This document shows, piece after piece, positions 22,813-31,866 of a stretch of 64,000 nt of DNA; the first letter of the stretch is position 1; the number at the start of each line of letters is the position of its first letter. This stretch comes from Planctomycetota bacterium (GTDB lineage: Bacteria; Planctomycetota; UBA1135; GCA-002686595), in the NCBI GenBank assembly GCA_020638875.1, contig JACKHS010000017.1:17010-81009 (forward strand). The letters run 5' to 3'. Made by a program: the position numbers and the translations under genes. The notes beneath the pieces were generated by a model. The model worked only from the letters and a program-made list of their open reading frames with translations. It had not been told where the DNA came from and ran no database searches.

Positions 22813-25296
22813 TCACGGCAGGAACGTGATCGTGACGCCGTTGGAGAGGTTGAAGTTGGAGCCGCAGGGCGAGATCGCCGGGTCGCGGTACCACACCTGG
22901 AAGCTGCGCGTGTCGCCGGGCGTGTAGACGCCGACGGCCGACAGGGCCGGGCCCCAGCTCGCGTTGCCGCCCGCGTCGGGGACGCGCACGCCCATGCGCT
23001 TCACGCTGCCGCCGGCGCAGCGCAGGCCGTCCCCGAAGATCGAGCCGTTGCCGCCGTTGACCTGGTTCAGGCCGTTGAACAGCAGCGCGGGCTGGTTCGG
23101 GCGGAGCTGTTGCGCGTTGAACACGAGGTCGTCGGCCGAGACGCTGTCGCTGCCCGTGCCGAACAGGATCGCGCCCACGCCGGTCGAGTTGGCGCAGCCC
23201 TCGCCCGCGTTGCCGTTGTTGCCGCAGGGGCAGAACGAGCCGCTGCCGTCGCCGAAGCAGAACGCCGTGCCGACCACGCCGCCGGCGCACTCGTCCGGGA
23301 TGCCGTTGCCGTCCTGATCCTGCGAGGTCCCGTCGGCGACGTCGAGGTCGTCCGGGACGCCGTTCTGGTTGCAGTCGTCGGCGGAGGTCACGTAGAGCAG
23401 CACGTTGTAGTCCTGGTCCGGCGAGCCGGGCGTGGAGAACAGGGTGTCGTAGCTGCCGTTGTTGTCGACGTCGTAGATGATGTTCGCGTTGACCACGATG
23501 CCGCCGATCGTCTGCGTGCTGGCGCCGTCGAGCAGGCTCGGGTTCGCGAGGTTGAACGCGTCCTGGTTGATCGAGTGCGACCACGTCGTCGACGGATCGC
23601 TCGAGTTGCCGTTGCTGACGCTCAGCGAGCGGATCTTGTAGTTCACGCCGCTGTTGCCGCCGGTGACGACGTCGCCTTCGATCAGCACGAGCTCGAGCTT
23701 GTAGCTGAAGCTCGTCGCGTCGTAGACGGCGCGCACGAGGGCGTTGTCGAAGAAGCTCGCGCCGTTGAGCAGGACGCGCGCCGTGAAGTACAGGTTGCCG
23801 ACCGAGTCCATCATCGGCGAGCCCAGCGACGGGCCAGCGACGGTCGCGGCGGCGTCCTGGCCGACCAGGTGGCCGATGACCTGCGTGCCGAAGAGGCCGT
23901 AGACGTCCTTGCCGGTGGCGTTGAACGTGTGCGCCGCGACGACCCACGTGGTCGTGCCGCCGCTGTGACGCGCGACCGCGATCAGGTTGTTGTGGTTGGC
24001 GTTGCTGACCCAGGTGGGGTGGTGGACCTGGGCGGCGGCCAGCAGGCGGCCGGCCTGGTCCTCGCCCACGGCGATCGGGCCGTTGCCGCCGCGGAAGGGC
24101 GTCGAGCCGTAGTAGTTGGCGAACTCGGGCTGGCCGGCGCCGCCGATGTTCGAGGAGAAGCCGTCGGTCGGGTCGCTGACCACGGCCGGCAGCGTGAGCT
24201 GCAGGGTGCCGGTCGGGGCGCCGCTGGCGTTCAGGCCGAACAGGCCCAGGGTGTCCGACACCGTGTGCTTGACGATCTGCGCGCCGGTGCCGAGCACCGA
24301 GCCCGGGAAGAGTGCCGGGAAGTTGTGCTGCGAGAACGACACCGTGCCGCGCGTCGACGCGCCGCCGACGTGGGCCGTGGTGGCGGTCGCCGTGGTCGAG
24401 CCGTAGACGCACTCGCCGTTGAAGTTGCTGCCCAGGAAGACGGGCTGGCCGCCGGTGATGGAGCCGGAGATCATCGCCGCGGGCGAGTGCGTCGTGGCGC
24501 TGTTCGCCAGGAGCTGCAGCGTCGCCGCCGGATCGCCGGTGCCCGAGGTCGCCAGGTAGTTCACCAGCGCGCTGGAGCGCGCCAGCGTGTCGACGCGGAA
24601 GTAGTTGTTGCCGGTCAGCGCCAGGATCGGGCCGCAGTCGGCGGTCGTGAAGTTGTCGGCGCGCACGACGACCGTGCCGTCGTTGGTCACGCCGCCCATG
24701 CCGAACTGCGACACGTTGCACAGCCAGTCGGGCGAGTTCGTCGCCGCGACGACGCGCGAGACGTACAGGCGCGAGGGCAGGTCGACCTCGTAGTTCGCGG
24801 TGCCGGCGATGACCTGGCCCAGCGAGTTGAGCGTGACCTGTTGCGTCGAGTACTCGCTCAGCGTGAAGCCGAACTGGTTGCCGACGAGCGCCGCGGTGTT
24901 GACGGGCGAGCCGGGCGTGTTCAGCGACGCGTTGCCGTTGACGCCGGCGCCGGCCGCGTTCCAGTTCATGTAGCTCGAGCGCACGAACGGCGCGCCGAAG
25001 AGCGTGTCGTTGCTGATCGAGCCGCAGCTGATGCGCGCGCCGTAGAAGAGCGAGCCCTGGTCGCTGTCCATCGACGTCTTCGCCAGCGGGGCGACGCCGT
25101 AGACGCGGCCGGAGCTCGAGGTCAGCGCCGCCAGGTCGAGCACGTAGTCGTTGACTTGCTCGGTGACGTCGTGCGGGTCCAGCGTGTCGCCGGGATAGGC
25201 GGAGATCAGCGAGGTGCTGTCTTGCGCGAGGGTGGGCAGGGCCAGGGCGCAGAGCGCGACGGCGCCGGCCGAGGCGCGGGGAGTCACTCGTTTCAT
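22813..25296 (-). CDS. Large secreted protein with calcium-binding DxDxNG motifs and FGDGxRC/FNLS C-terminal domain
   Basis: 827 residues, starting at ATG 25294-25296. The signal peptide (RASAGAVALCALALPTLAQD) is clear. The first 600 residues are beta-rich, with many NG and serine/threonine turns, and are not recognised. Residues about 635-660 hold two EF-hand-like loops (DDCNQNGVPDDLD and DQDGNGIPDEC), common calcium sites in planctomycete exported proteins. A cysteine-rich segment (FCFGDGSGSFCPCGNNG) follows, then the C-terminal module FGDGLRCAGG ... FQVWYRDP ... CGSNFNLSNG. The same ending occurs in the protein at 9252-10157. A sorting or attachment role for that end is inference. It is divergently transcribed from the beta-propeller gene at 25771. 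Confidence 0.75.
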   Translation of the reverse strand: MKRVTPRASAGAVALCALALPTLAQDSTSLISAYPGDTLDPHDVTEQVNDYVLDLAALTSSSGRVYGVAPLAKTSMDSDQGSLFYGARISCGSISNDTLFGAPFVRSSYMNWNAAGAGVNGNASLNTPGSPVNTAALVGNQFGFTLSEYSTQQVTLNSLGQVIAGTANYEVDLPSRLYVSRVVAATNSPDWLCNVSQFGMGGVTNDGTVVVRADNFTTADCGPILALTGNNYFRVDTLARSSALVNYLATSGTGDPAATLQLLANSATTHSPAAMISGSITGGQPVFLGSNFNGECVYGSTTATATTAHVGGASTRGTVSFSQHNFPALFPGSVLGTGAQIVKHTVSDTLGLFGLNASGAPTGTLQLTLPAVVSDPTDGFSSNIGGAGQPEFANYYGSTPFRGGNGPIAVGEDQAGRLLAAAQVHHPTWVSNANHNNLIAVARHSGGTTTWVVAAHTFNATGKDVYGLFGTQVIGHLVGQDAAATVAGPSLGSPMMDSVGNLYFTARVLLNGASFFDNALVRAVYDATSFSYKLELVLIEGDVVTGGNSGVNYKIRSLSVSNGNSSDPSTTWSHSINQDAFNLANPSLLDGASTQTIGGIVVNANIIYDVDNNGSYDTLFSTPGSPDQDYNVLLYVTSADDCNQNGVPDDLDVADGTSQDQDGNGIPDECAGGVVGTAFCFGDGSGSFCPCGNNGNAGEGCANSTGVGAILFGTGSDSVSADDLVFNAQQLRPNQPALLFNGLNQVNGGNGSIFGDGLRCAGGSVKRMGVRVPDAGGNASWGPALSAVGVYTPGDTRSFQVWYRDPAISPCGSNFNLSNGVTITFLP

Positions 25297-25507
25297 GAGG
25301 AGTTCAGGCTCGGGGGTTCCCAGGGAGGCAGGGAGGGTCGCCGGTCGGGTCCTCGGGGGCTCGACCGGGGCAGCGCCGCCTCGGGAGGGCGGGCCGGCGA
25401 CCCGGGCTCGGGGGAGAGTCTAGCTCGGACCGCTCGGGGCGCTCCCCGCGGCGCGTGCCGGGCTGGTGATTTCCCCGTGAAGCGCGGCATTCCGCTCACG
25501 GTACGGG

Positions 25508-25540
25508 TTGACAGGAGCGCCGGATTGGATTGGGATATCC
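25508..25540 (+). promoter_or_regulatory. Candidate promoter upstream of the beta-propeller/LLLYPEF-domain gene
   Basis: A consensus TTGACA (25508-25513) is followed, 17 bases later, by TGGGAT and then GATATCC. It is the most AT-rich part of the 474-bp divergent gap 25297-25770. A related CAGG-GCG-GGAT-GATATCC-ACA arrangement occurs upstream of the paralog at 35087, so the two may share regulation. The leader would be about 230 nt. Confidence 0.4.
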
Positions 25541-25770
25541 TACAGTATGGCGTCGGCCTCGCTGGCGCCCCTGGACCCGCGCGCGGCGGCAGCGGCCGCC
25601 CGGACGGGTCGACGACGGAGGAGCGGGCCCCGGGCCCGGAGGCGATCCCGCCGCAGGCGCGTGCGCGCTGCCGCGGCGGGGGAGCCGTGCCTGCGCCGGG
25701 GGCGGGGGAGAGGTGCGACGCGCCGCGGCCCCGCACGATCCCGGCCGCGGTCCATCCCGAGGAGAGCCCA

Positions 25771-28371
25771 ATGAACCGCACCGCCCTGCCCTATTCCTGT
25801 ATGGCCGTCGGCCGCGCCGCGAGCGTCCTGCTCGCCGGCCTCGGCGCCCTGACCTCGGCCGCGCAGGCCCAGGACACGACCTACACCACCGACGCCGACT
25901 TCGACCTCGGCGTGCTCCTGAACGTCAACCACGACGCGCCGAACAGCGACCAGCTCCAGCTCGGCACGCAGGACCTGCCGTTCCCGTTCGTCAGCGTCGC
26001 CAACTCGGGCAACGACACGGTGGTGCGCATCGACGCCCTCACCGGCGTCGTGCTCGGCGAGTACCGCACCGCGCCGAACGGCGAGGCGAAGGACCCCTCG
26101 CGCGCCACGGTCGACCTGGCGGGCAACACCTGGGTCGGCAACCGCGCCGAGGACCTGCTCGGCATCACCGGCTCGGTGACGAAGGTGGGTGTGGTGATCG
26201 GCGGGACGCGCGTCAACGCGGCAGGCGTGCCCGACGCGAACGGCGAGTTCCTCGTCGGGCCCTTCGAGTACAGCACGGCCGTCGACCGCGACGGCGACGG
26301 GCGCATCCGCACCTCGCGCGGCCTGGGCGACGACCTCGACTGGCCGGCCGGCTCGGACGTCACCGGCGGCGCGGGCGGCGGCCCGGCCCTCGTCCAGGAC
26401 GCGCTCGACGAGCTCGTGCTCGTCTACCAGAAGACCACCGGCGTGCCGAACGTGCGCAGCCTCTCGGTCGACGCGCAGAACGACCTGTGGGTCGGCGGCT
26501 ACACGATCACGCCCAACCGCTTCCGCCAGCTCGACGACGTCGACGGCTCGTTCCTCGGCGCCTCGTTCGACGCCAGCGTGCTGGGGTGCGGCGGCTACGG
26601 CGGCGTCGTGGACGCCAACGGCATCCTCTGGTCCGTGTCGCCGAACCAGCGCTCGTTGCTGCGGCTCGACACCGCGACGATGACGGGCGCGTGCATCAAC
26701 TTCACGCCCTCGACGTTCACGCCGCGCGGCGTGGCGCTCGACGCGGCGGGCAACGTCTGGGTCGCGGGCGGCGGCGAGGTGCGACGCCTCGACGCGGCCG
26801 GCAACGAGACCGCCCAGTTCCCCGTGGCCGTCGGCGGCAACCTGCACGGCCTCGTCGTGCACCCGCTGGACCAGTCGATCTTCGTGGCCGACTTCGCCGG
26901 CGGCAACGTGTTGCGCGTCGACTCGGGTACGGGCGCCGTGATCGCCACGATCCCCGCCGGCACGCAGCCCAACGGCGTCGCCGTCGACGCGTTCGGCAAG
27001 GTCTGGGTGTCGTGTCAGGGCTCGGACGACGTGCGCCGCATCGACGACGCGTCGAACGCGGTCGACCTCGTCGTCCCGCTGGGCAACGGCTCGCAGCCGT
27101 TCAACCCCAGTGACATGACCGGCAGCGCGGCCTACACGAGCACGCTCCGCGTCGGTTCGTGGTCGGTGGTGACCGACGGCGGTCAGACCGGCACGCTGTG
27201 GGACAACGTGCTCTGGAGCGCGAACGTGCCGCAGGGCGCGCAGCTCGCCGTCTCGGCGCGCAGCGCCGAATCGCAGGCCGGGCTCACGGCGCAGGCGTTC
27301 GCGCCCGTCGCCAACGGCGCGGGGATCGTCCAGGTCGGGCGCTTCCTCGAGGTGAAGGTCGACTTCCAGAAGTCCGCCGTGGACGGCTCGTCGCCGGTGC
27401 TCTTCGACCTCACCGTCGAGGGCGACAACGACGCGGAGCCGCCGCGCGAGTGCGTCGAGATCGACCGCCGCCGCGCGGGCAGCTTGCTGCTGTACCCCGA
27501 GTTCGACAACCGCTCGGGCCGCATGACGCTGTTGACGCTGACGCACGTCGGCGACGCCGCCGACGTCACGGCGGAGTTCGTCTACATCGACGGTGACGAC
27601 TGCAGCGAGTTCAACCGCACCGAGACGCTCACGCCGCACGACACGCTGACGCTGCTCACGCCGGCGCACAACCCGCAGCAGGAGCTCGGCTACCTGTACG
27701 TGTTCGCCAAGGACCGCCAGACGGGCGCGCCCGTCGCGGCGAACGTGCTGATCGGCAACGAGATCGTGCTCGACGGCCTCGACGCCTTCGAGTACGGCGT
27801 CAACGCCGTCTGCTTCCAGGCGTTGACCGCGGGCGAGACGGACGTCGACGGTGACGGCCTGCTCGACCTCGACGGCGTCGAGTACACCCAAGCGCCCGAT
27901 CAGGTGCTGATCCCGCGCTTCTTCGGTCAGCTCGAGCCTCAGCAGCAGGCCGCGCCCGGCGCGCACCGCAGCCAGCTCGTGATGATCGCGTTGACGGGCG
28001 GCGCGCTGTTCGACACGACGCTCGACTTCCTGATCTACAACGACAACGAGGAGGTCTTCTCGGCCGAGCACACCTTCCGTTGCTGGGAGAAGACCGACCT
28101 GCTCTCGATCTCCGGGATCTTCGGCAACGGCTTCCTGCAGACGTGGACGAACGACGACCCGGACGAGATCCTGGGCGCGAGTCAGCGCGAAGCGGGCTGG
28201 TTCCGCATCGAAGGCGCGCAGGCGCAGTCGACGACCACGACGATCCTGAACCCCGCGTTCTACGCCGTGCTCGTCGAGCGCATCGGCCCGTACGCGGTGG
28301 CGGACCTGCCCTTCGAGTCGTGCTCGCAGCCCGGCGGCGTCCTGCTGCCGCGCAGTCTGACGGGCGAGTAG
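25771..28371 (+). CDS. Secreted beta-propeller protein with C-terminal LLLYPEFDNR-type domain (copy 1)
   Basis: 866 residues from ATG 25771, preceded by GAGGAGAG. The signal peptide ends near SAAQAQD. Residues about 65-460 form NHL/YVTN-like propeller blades (VANSGNDTVVRIDALTGVV, LAGNTWVGN, AAGNVWVAGGGEVRRLDAAG, VDAFGKVWVSCQGSDDVRRI), as in vgb-type proteins. A linker domain follows. Residues about 560-866 are one copy of an unnamed domain found four times in this window: RAGSLLLYPEFDNRSG, EFVYIDGDDCSEFNRTETLT, HNPQQELGYLYVFAKD, DFLIYNDNEEVFS, FRCWEKTDLLSISGIF, GWFRIEGAQA and VADLPFE. No enzyme motif is visible, and adhesion or surface structure is the most plausible role. A good terminator follows at 28404. 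Confidence 0.75.
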   Translation: MNRTALPYSCMAVGRAASVLLAGLGALTSAAQAQDTTYTTDADFDLGVLLNVNHDAPNSDQLQLGTQDLPFPFVSVANSGNDTVVRIDALTGVVLGEYRTAPNGEAKDPSRATVDLAGNTWVGNRAEDLLGITGSVTKVGVVIGGTRVNAAGVPDANGEFLVGPFEYSTAVDRDGDGRIRTSRGLGDDLDWPAGSDVTGGAGGGPALVQDALDELVLVYQKTTGVPNVRSLSVDAQNDLWVGGYTITPNRFRQLDDVDGSFLGASFDASVLGCGGYGGVVDANGILWSVSPNQRSLLRLDTATMTGACINFTPSTFTPRGVALDAAGNVWVAGGGEVRRLDAAGNETAQFPVAVGGNLHGLVVHPLDQSIFVADFAGGNVLRVDSGTGAVIATIPAGTQPNGVAVDAFGKVWVSCQGSDDVRRIDDASNAVDLVVPLGNGSQPFNPSDMTGSAAYTSTLRVGSWSVVTDGGQTGTLWDNVLWSANVPQGAQLAVSARSAESQAGLTAQAFAPVANGAGIVQVGRFLEVKVDFQKSAVDGSSPVLFDLTVEGDNDAEPPRECVEIDRRRAGSLLLYPEFDNRSGRMTLLTLTHVGDAADVTAEFVYIDGDDCSEFNRTETLTPHDTLTLLTPAHNPQQELGYLYVFAKDRQTGAPVAANVLIGNEIVLDGLDAFEYGVNAVCFQALTAGETDVDGDGLLDLDGVEYTQAPDQVLIPRFFGQLEPQQQAAPGAHRSQLVMIALTGGALFDTTLDFLIYNDNEEVFSAEHTFRCWEKTDLLSISGIFGNGFLQTWTNDDPDEILGASQREAGWFRIEGAQAQSTTTTILNPAFYAVLVERIGPYAVADLPFESCSQPGGVLLPRSLTGE

Positions 28372-28403
28372 CCTTTCGCAGGAATCGACCTCGTCCTTCC
28401 GCC

Positions 28404-28440
28404 GGGGGCCTCGTAGTGGGGGATACTCCACGAGGCCCCC
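28404..28440 (+). terminator. Terminator-like hairpin after the propeller protein
   Basis: GGGGGCCTCGT (28404-28414) pairs perfectly with ACGAGGCCCCC (28430-28440) around a 15-nt loop, followed by TCTCC. It lies 32 bp after the stop and 32 bp before the next start. Confidence 0.75.
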
Positions 28441-28472
28441 TCTCCATGCCCGCTGTACGCCCCCAGACATCG

Positions 28473-29474
28473 ATGAAGCTCCAGCTCCCCGCCCTCCTGC
28501 TCGTCTCCGCCCTCCTGGCCGCCTGCGACCAAGACGCGGCCGTGCCCCAGGGCGCCGCCCCCGCTCGCCCTGCGGTCGCGGTCGAGGAGCTGTTGCGCAC
28601 CGAGCGCTGGGACGACGTCGTGACCGCGCTGGAGCCGGCCCTCGGCGCCGGCGAGCTGGATGCCAAGGGCTACCTGGCGCTCGCGCAAGCGCGCCTGGCC
28701 CAGAACGAGCTGCCCAAGGCCGAGCGCCTGCTGCGCGACGGTCTCGAAGCCACGCCGGGCCAGCTCGAGCTGTCCATGGCGTTGGCCCGCCTGTACCAGC
28801 GCGTCAACCAGGTCGACCGTGCACGCGCCGCCCTCGACGGTGCGGCCGAGGCGGGCGCGCAGAGCGCCGAGTACCAGCTCGAGCTGGGCGTGGTGCTCGG
28901 CCGCCAGGAGGAGCTCGCCGGCGCCCAGGCGGCGTTCGAGCGGGCGCGCGCGCTCGGCGCGGACGGCGCCGACGTCGACTTCAACCTGGGCGTGATCGCC
29001 GCCGCCAACCACGACCACGAGGGTGCGATCGGCCACTTCCAGGCGGCGCTGACGGCGTCGCCCGACTCGCTGCACATCAAGCGCGAGCTCGCCAAGAGCC
29101 TGCTCGCCGCCGCGCCGCAGGACCCCGAGCGCGCGACGCAGGTGCTCGCGATGGTGGACGAGGTCGTCGACCACTCGCAGGAGGACTGGCGCGCGTGGGC
29201 GCTCGGCGCCGAGTGCGAGATGGTCCTCGGCGACCCGGTCGCCGCGCAGGCCTACGCCCTGAAGGCGCTGGAGTTCAGCCGCAACGAGCCCTCGATCGAG
29301 GATCTCTACCGCCGCGTCGCGCTCGAGGCGAAGGCGCTGCTCGAGTCCGAGGGGGTGCTCAGCCCGACCGCTCAGAAGAAGAGCGGGCCGCCGATCCCGG
29401 CGTCGATGCAGGAGCGCATGCGGCGGGCGGCGGAGAGTGCGCAGGCGGGCGAGGACGGCGCCGACGGCCGCTGA
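28473..29474 (+). CDS. TPR-repeat lipoprotein
   Basis: 333 residues from ATG 28473. The lipoprotein signal MKLQLPALLLVSALLAAC has a LLAAC lipobox. About six tetratricopeptide repeats follow (GYLALAQARLAQNELPKAER, LELSMALARLYQRVNQVDRA, YQLELGVVLGRQEELAGAQA, VDFNLGVIAAANHDHEGAIG, WRAWALGAECEMVLGDPVAA), a helical scaffold for protein-protein contact. The C-terminus (SGPPIPASMQERMRRAAES) is basic and probably disordered. It is likely an outer- or inner-membrane-anchored assembly protein. A miniature mobile element begins 5 bp after its stop codon. Confidence 0.8.
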   Translation: MKLQLPALLLVSALLAACDQDAAVPQGAAPARPAVAVEELLRTERWDDVVTALEPALGAGELDAKGYLALAQARLAQNELPKAERLLRDGLEATPGQLELSMALARLYQRVNQVDRARAALDGAAEAGAQSAEYQLELGVVLGRQEELAGAQAAFERARALGADGADVDFNLGVIAAANHDHEGAIGHFQAALTASPDSLHIKRELAKSLLAAAPQDPERATQVLAMVDEVVDHSQEDWRAWALGAECEMVLGDPVAAQAYALKALEFSRNEPSIEDLYRRVALEAKALLESEGVLSPTAQKKSGPPIPASMQERMRRAAESAQAGEDGADGR

Positions 29475-29478
29475 CCGG

Positions 29479-29658
29479 ACTGGCCCCCTTGAGTGGGCAC
29501 GGCCGCGCGTAGACTTCTGCGGCAAGCCCAGTTGCGCGCGCGTCGCGCGTTCCGGGGTCGGCCACGGGCCTGGCGCGCGGCCGATCGGCCCTCGAGGCAC
29601 CGCTACCGCGGGCCCCGCCTCCTTGGCGGAGCGGGCGTGCCCACGGAAGGGGGCCAGT
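29479..29658. mobile_element. Miniature inverted-repeat element A (IS-derived)
   Basis: A 180-bp element bounded by ACTGGCCCCCTTGAGTGGGC (29479-29498) and GCCCACGGAAGGGGGCCAGT (29639-29658), which are reverse complements except near the inner end. The same ends border the IS at 31867-33110. A stretch just inside the left end (around TTCTGCGGCAAGCCC) resembles the matching place in the IS (TTCCGTCGCAAGCCC), so it is probably a deletion derivative. There is no ORF and no clear target-site duplication. It sits 4 bp after the TPR lipoprotein stop. Confidence 0.75.
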
Positions 29659-29978
29659 GGGGGGGAGCGGGGGCGTGGCCTCCTTCCAGCCCACAGACTC
29701 CCGGTCGCGGCCGCCTACGCAGAAAATAAAACTTCCTACAAATCAGGCCACCTGGGACGCCTGGCGGCGTGCTAGCCTGGCCTCTTGTCCTGGAACGAGT
29801 GCCCCGACAGCTATGGGGAGCTTCGACCTGGACGGTCTCCTTCCCACTATCCACTCGCCTTCACGGGCGACGATCTCCATCTCAGCGGGGTCCGAGAGAG
29901 TCCCGCTAGCGCCTCGATCCGCGGCCGGCCCTTCCGCCGTCCGCTCCCAGCCCGAGGCGACAACCCAGAGCTATTGCA
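29659..29978 (+). promoter_or_regulatory. Leader/promoter region of the IPT/FG-GAP lipoprotein
   Basis: The 320-bp gap holds an unusually AT-rich island (AGAAAATAAAACTTCCTACA, 29721-29740) and then a -10-like TAGCCT (29773-29778). The remaining 200 nt to the ATG at 29979 show no ORF. The ACTTCCTA core recurs upstream of the gene at 39137. Confidence 0.4.
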
Positions 29979-31808
29979 ATGAGCACCTCGACGTTCACTC
30001 AGCGGGGACAGCAACCGAGCCCGCGCAGGTGGATCCTGTCCCTCGCCCTCGGCGCTCTCGCCCTCCTGGCTGGTTGCCACAACGGCACCAACTCGGGCGA
30101 CGGCAGCGGTGGTCAGTCGGACACGATCGGAGCGCCGACTCTTTCGACCGTCGTCCCCGGCACCGGCGCGCCCTCCGGGGGCACGCTCGTGACGATCACC
30201 GGCAGCGGCTTCCTCACCGACGTCACCGGCGCGACGCAGGTCTCGTTCGGTGGTGTCGCGGCCACCAACGTGGTCGTCCTGGACGACGCGACGCTGACCG
30301 CCGTCACGCCGCCCGGATCCGCCAACGACGACGTCGTCGCGGTGGAGGTCACCAACTCGCGCGGCGTCGGGAGCCTGGTGTCGGGCTTCCACTACCTCGC
30401 CACCTTCGACCTCGTCAGCGACCTCAACGCCGACGGCTACCCCGACCTCGTGGTCTCCGCTGCGTACGACTCGACGGGCGGCGCCTTCGCGGGCTCCGTC
30501 TACGTGTTCTTCGGCGGGGCAGAGGTGAGCTTCGACGACCTCTCGGCGGCCGACGCCGACGTCAAGATCGTCGGTGGCGCGGGCGACCGCTTCGGCTCGA
30601 GCCTCGTCTCGGGGGACCTCGATGGCGACGGTGACGACGACCTCGCCATCGGTGCGCCGTTCGAGGATCTGGCTGCCGCCGACGGCGGCTCCGTGCGGAT
30701 CTTCCTCGGACCTCTCTCCGCGGGCACCTTCGGCTACTCGGACGCGGACGTCGTCCTCGCCGGCGAGGGCTCCGTGGCGGGCGATCCCTACGGCAGCACC
30801 GGCGACCTGTTCGGTGAGGTGATGTCCATCGGCGACGCGAACGGTGACGCCGTGCTCGACCTCCTCGTCGGCGCGCCTGGTGTCGACGTGGCGCCCCACA
30901 CGTCTGCGGAGATCGAGGACGCGGGGCGCGCCTACGTGTTCCACGGCGGACTCGAGCTCGTGAGCCGCGGCGCGGCGGACGCGGATGTCGTCCTCAGCGG
31001 CGAACTCCGCGACGAGGCGTTCGGCAGCGCGGTCTGCCTCGCCGATGTCAACGGTGACGGCATGGCCGAGGCGGCCGTGGCCGGACAGGTGACCTCCCCG
31101 CTGCTGTACGTGGGCGGATACGTGCACGTCTTCTCCGGGGCCGGCATGCACAGCGTGGGCCGCAGCGCCGCGACCTGGCGCCTCGAAGGCGAGGCCTACG
31201 GCGACCGCTTCGGTAGCTCCATCACCTGCGGCCTGCTCGACGGTGACGGCATCGAAGACCTGATCGTCGGCGCTCCGCGCGTCGACGGCCAGGCTACCGA
31301 CACCGGCGCGGTCTACACCTTCCTCGGCGGCCCGGGCTTCCACGGCGGCAACGCCGGCCTGGCGAGCGCCATCTACGACGGCCAGCTCGCGTACGGCCGC
31401 TTCGGCAGCGAGCTGGCTTCGGCGGACGTGAACGGAGACGGCCATCAGGACGTGATGGTCGGCGCGCCCAACGCGTCCTTCGGTGCCATCAAGAACGGCC
31501 GCGTGTACGTCTTCTTCGGCTCGGACGTGCTCGTCGACGAGCTCTCCGAGTACAGCGACGTGATCTACACCGGCGAGTCGATCGAAGGTGGGCGATTCGG
31601 AAGCGCGATCGAGGTCCTCGACTACGACAGGAACGGAGTCGCCGACCTCATGTCCTCCGCCTTGGGCCTCGGCCAGGCGGCCGGGCGTGTGTACGTCTTC
31701 CGCGGCGCCGACGTGCTCCTCGATACCGAGGCCGTCGACGACGACTTGACGCTCACCGGCGAGAGCGAGGGTGGAAACTTCGGTTTCTCCATCTCTCGCG
31801 GGAAGTAG
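29979..31808 (+). CDS. IPT/TIG and FG-GAP (integrin-alpha-like) propeller lipoprotein
   Basis: 609 residues. The signal RRWILSLALGALALLAGC ends in a lipobox. An IPT/TIG immunoglobulin-like domain follows (PTLSTVVPGTGAPSGGTLVT, ITGSGFLTDVT, VSFGGVAATNVVVLDDATLT). Residues about 150-605 form an FG-GAP beta-propeller with repeated FGSSLVSGDLDGDGDDDLAI-type units: DLNADGYPDLVV, GDANGDAVLDLLVGAP, ADVNGDGMAEAAV, GLLDGDGIEDLIVGAP, ADVNGDGHQDVMVGAP and DYDRNGVADLM. The DxDGDG loops bind calcium. Such propellers mediate extracellular adhesion or ligand binding. A strong terminator lies 20 bp after the stop, and the IS begins directly after that. Confidence 0.85.
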   Translation: MSTSTFTQRGQQPSPRRWILSLALGALALLAGCHNGTNSGDGSGGQSDTIGAPTLSTVVPGTGAPSGGTLVTITGSGFLTDVTGATQVSFGGVAATNVVVLDDATLTAVTPPGSANDDVVAVEVTNSRGVGSLVSGFHYLATFDLVSDLNADGYPDLVVSAAYDSTGGAFAGSVYVFFGGAEVSFDDLSAADADVKIVGGAGDRFGSSLVSGDLDGDGDDDLAIGAPFEDLAAADGGSVRIFLGPLSAGTFGYSDADVVLAGEGSVAGDPYGSTGDLFGEVMSIGDANGDAVLDLLVGAPGVDVAPHTSAEIEDAGRAYVFHGGLELVSRGAADADVVLSGELRDEAFGSAVCLADVNGDGMAEAAVAGQVTSPLLYVGGYVHVFSGAGMHSVGRSAATWRLEGEAYGDRFGSSITCGLLDGDGIEDLIVGAPRVDGQATDTGAVYTFLGGPGFHGGNAGLASAIYDGQLAYGRFGSELASADVNGDGHQDVMVGAPNASFGAIKNGRVYVFFGSDVLVDELSEYSDVIYTGESIEGGRFGSAIEVLDYDRNGVADLMSSALGLGQAAGRVYVFRGADVLLDTEAVDDDLTLTGESEGGNFGFSISRGK

Positions 31809-31828
31809 GCATTCGAAGCCCATTCCTC

Positions 31829-31860
31829 GGACCCCGGGATGCCGTCGCATCCCGGGGTCC
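31829..31860 (+). terminator. Strong rho-independent-type hairpin before the IS
   Basis: GGACCCCGGGATGC (31829-31842) and GCATCCCGGGGTCC (31847-31860) form a perfect 14-bp stem with a CGTC loop, 20 bp after the FG-GAP gene stop. CTTCGT separates it from the IS left end at 31867. Confidence 0.85.
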
Positions 31861-31866
31861 CTTCGT

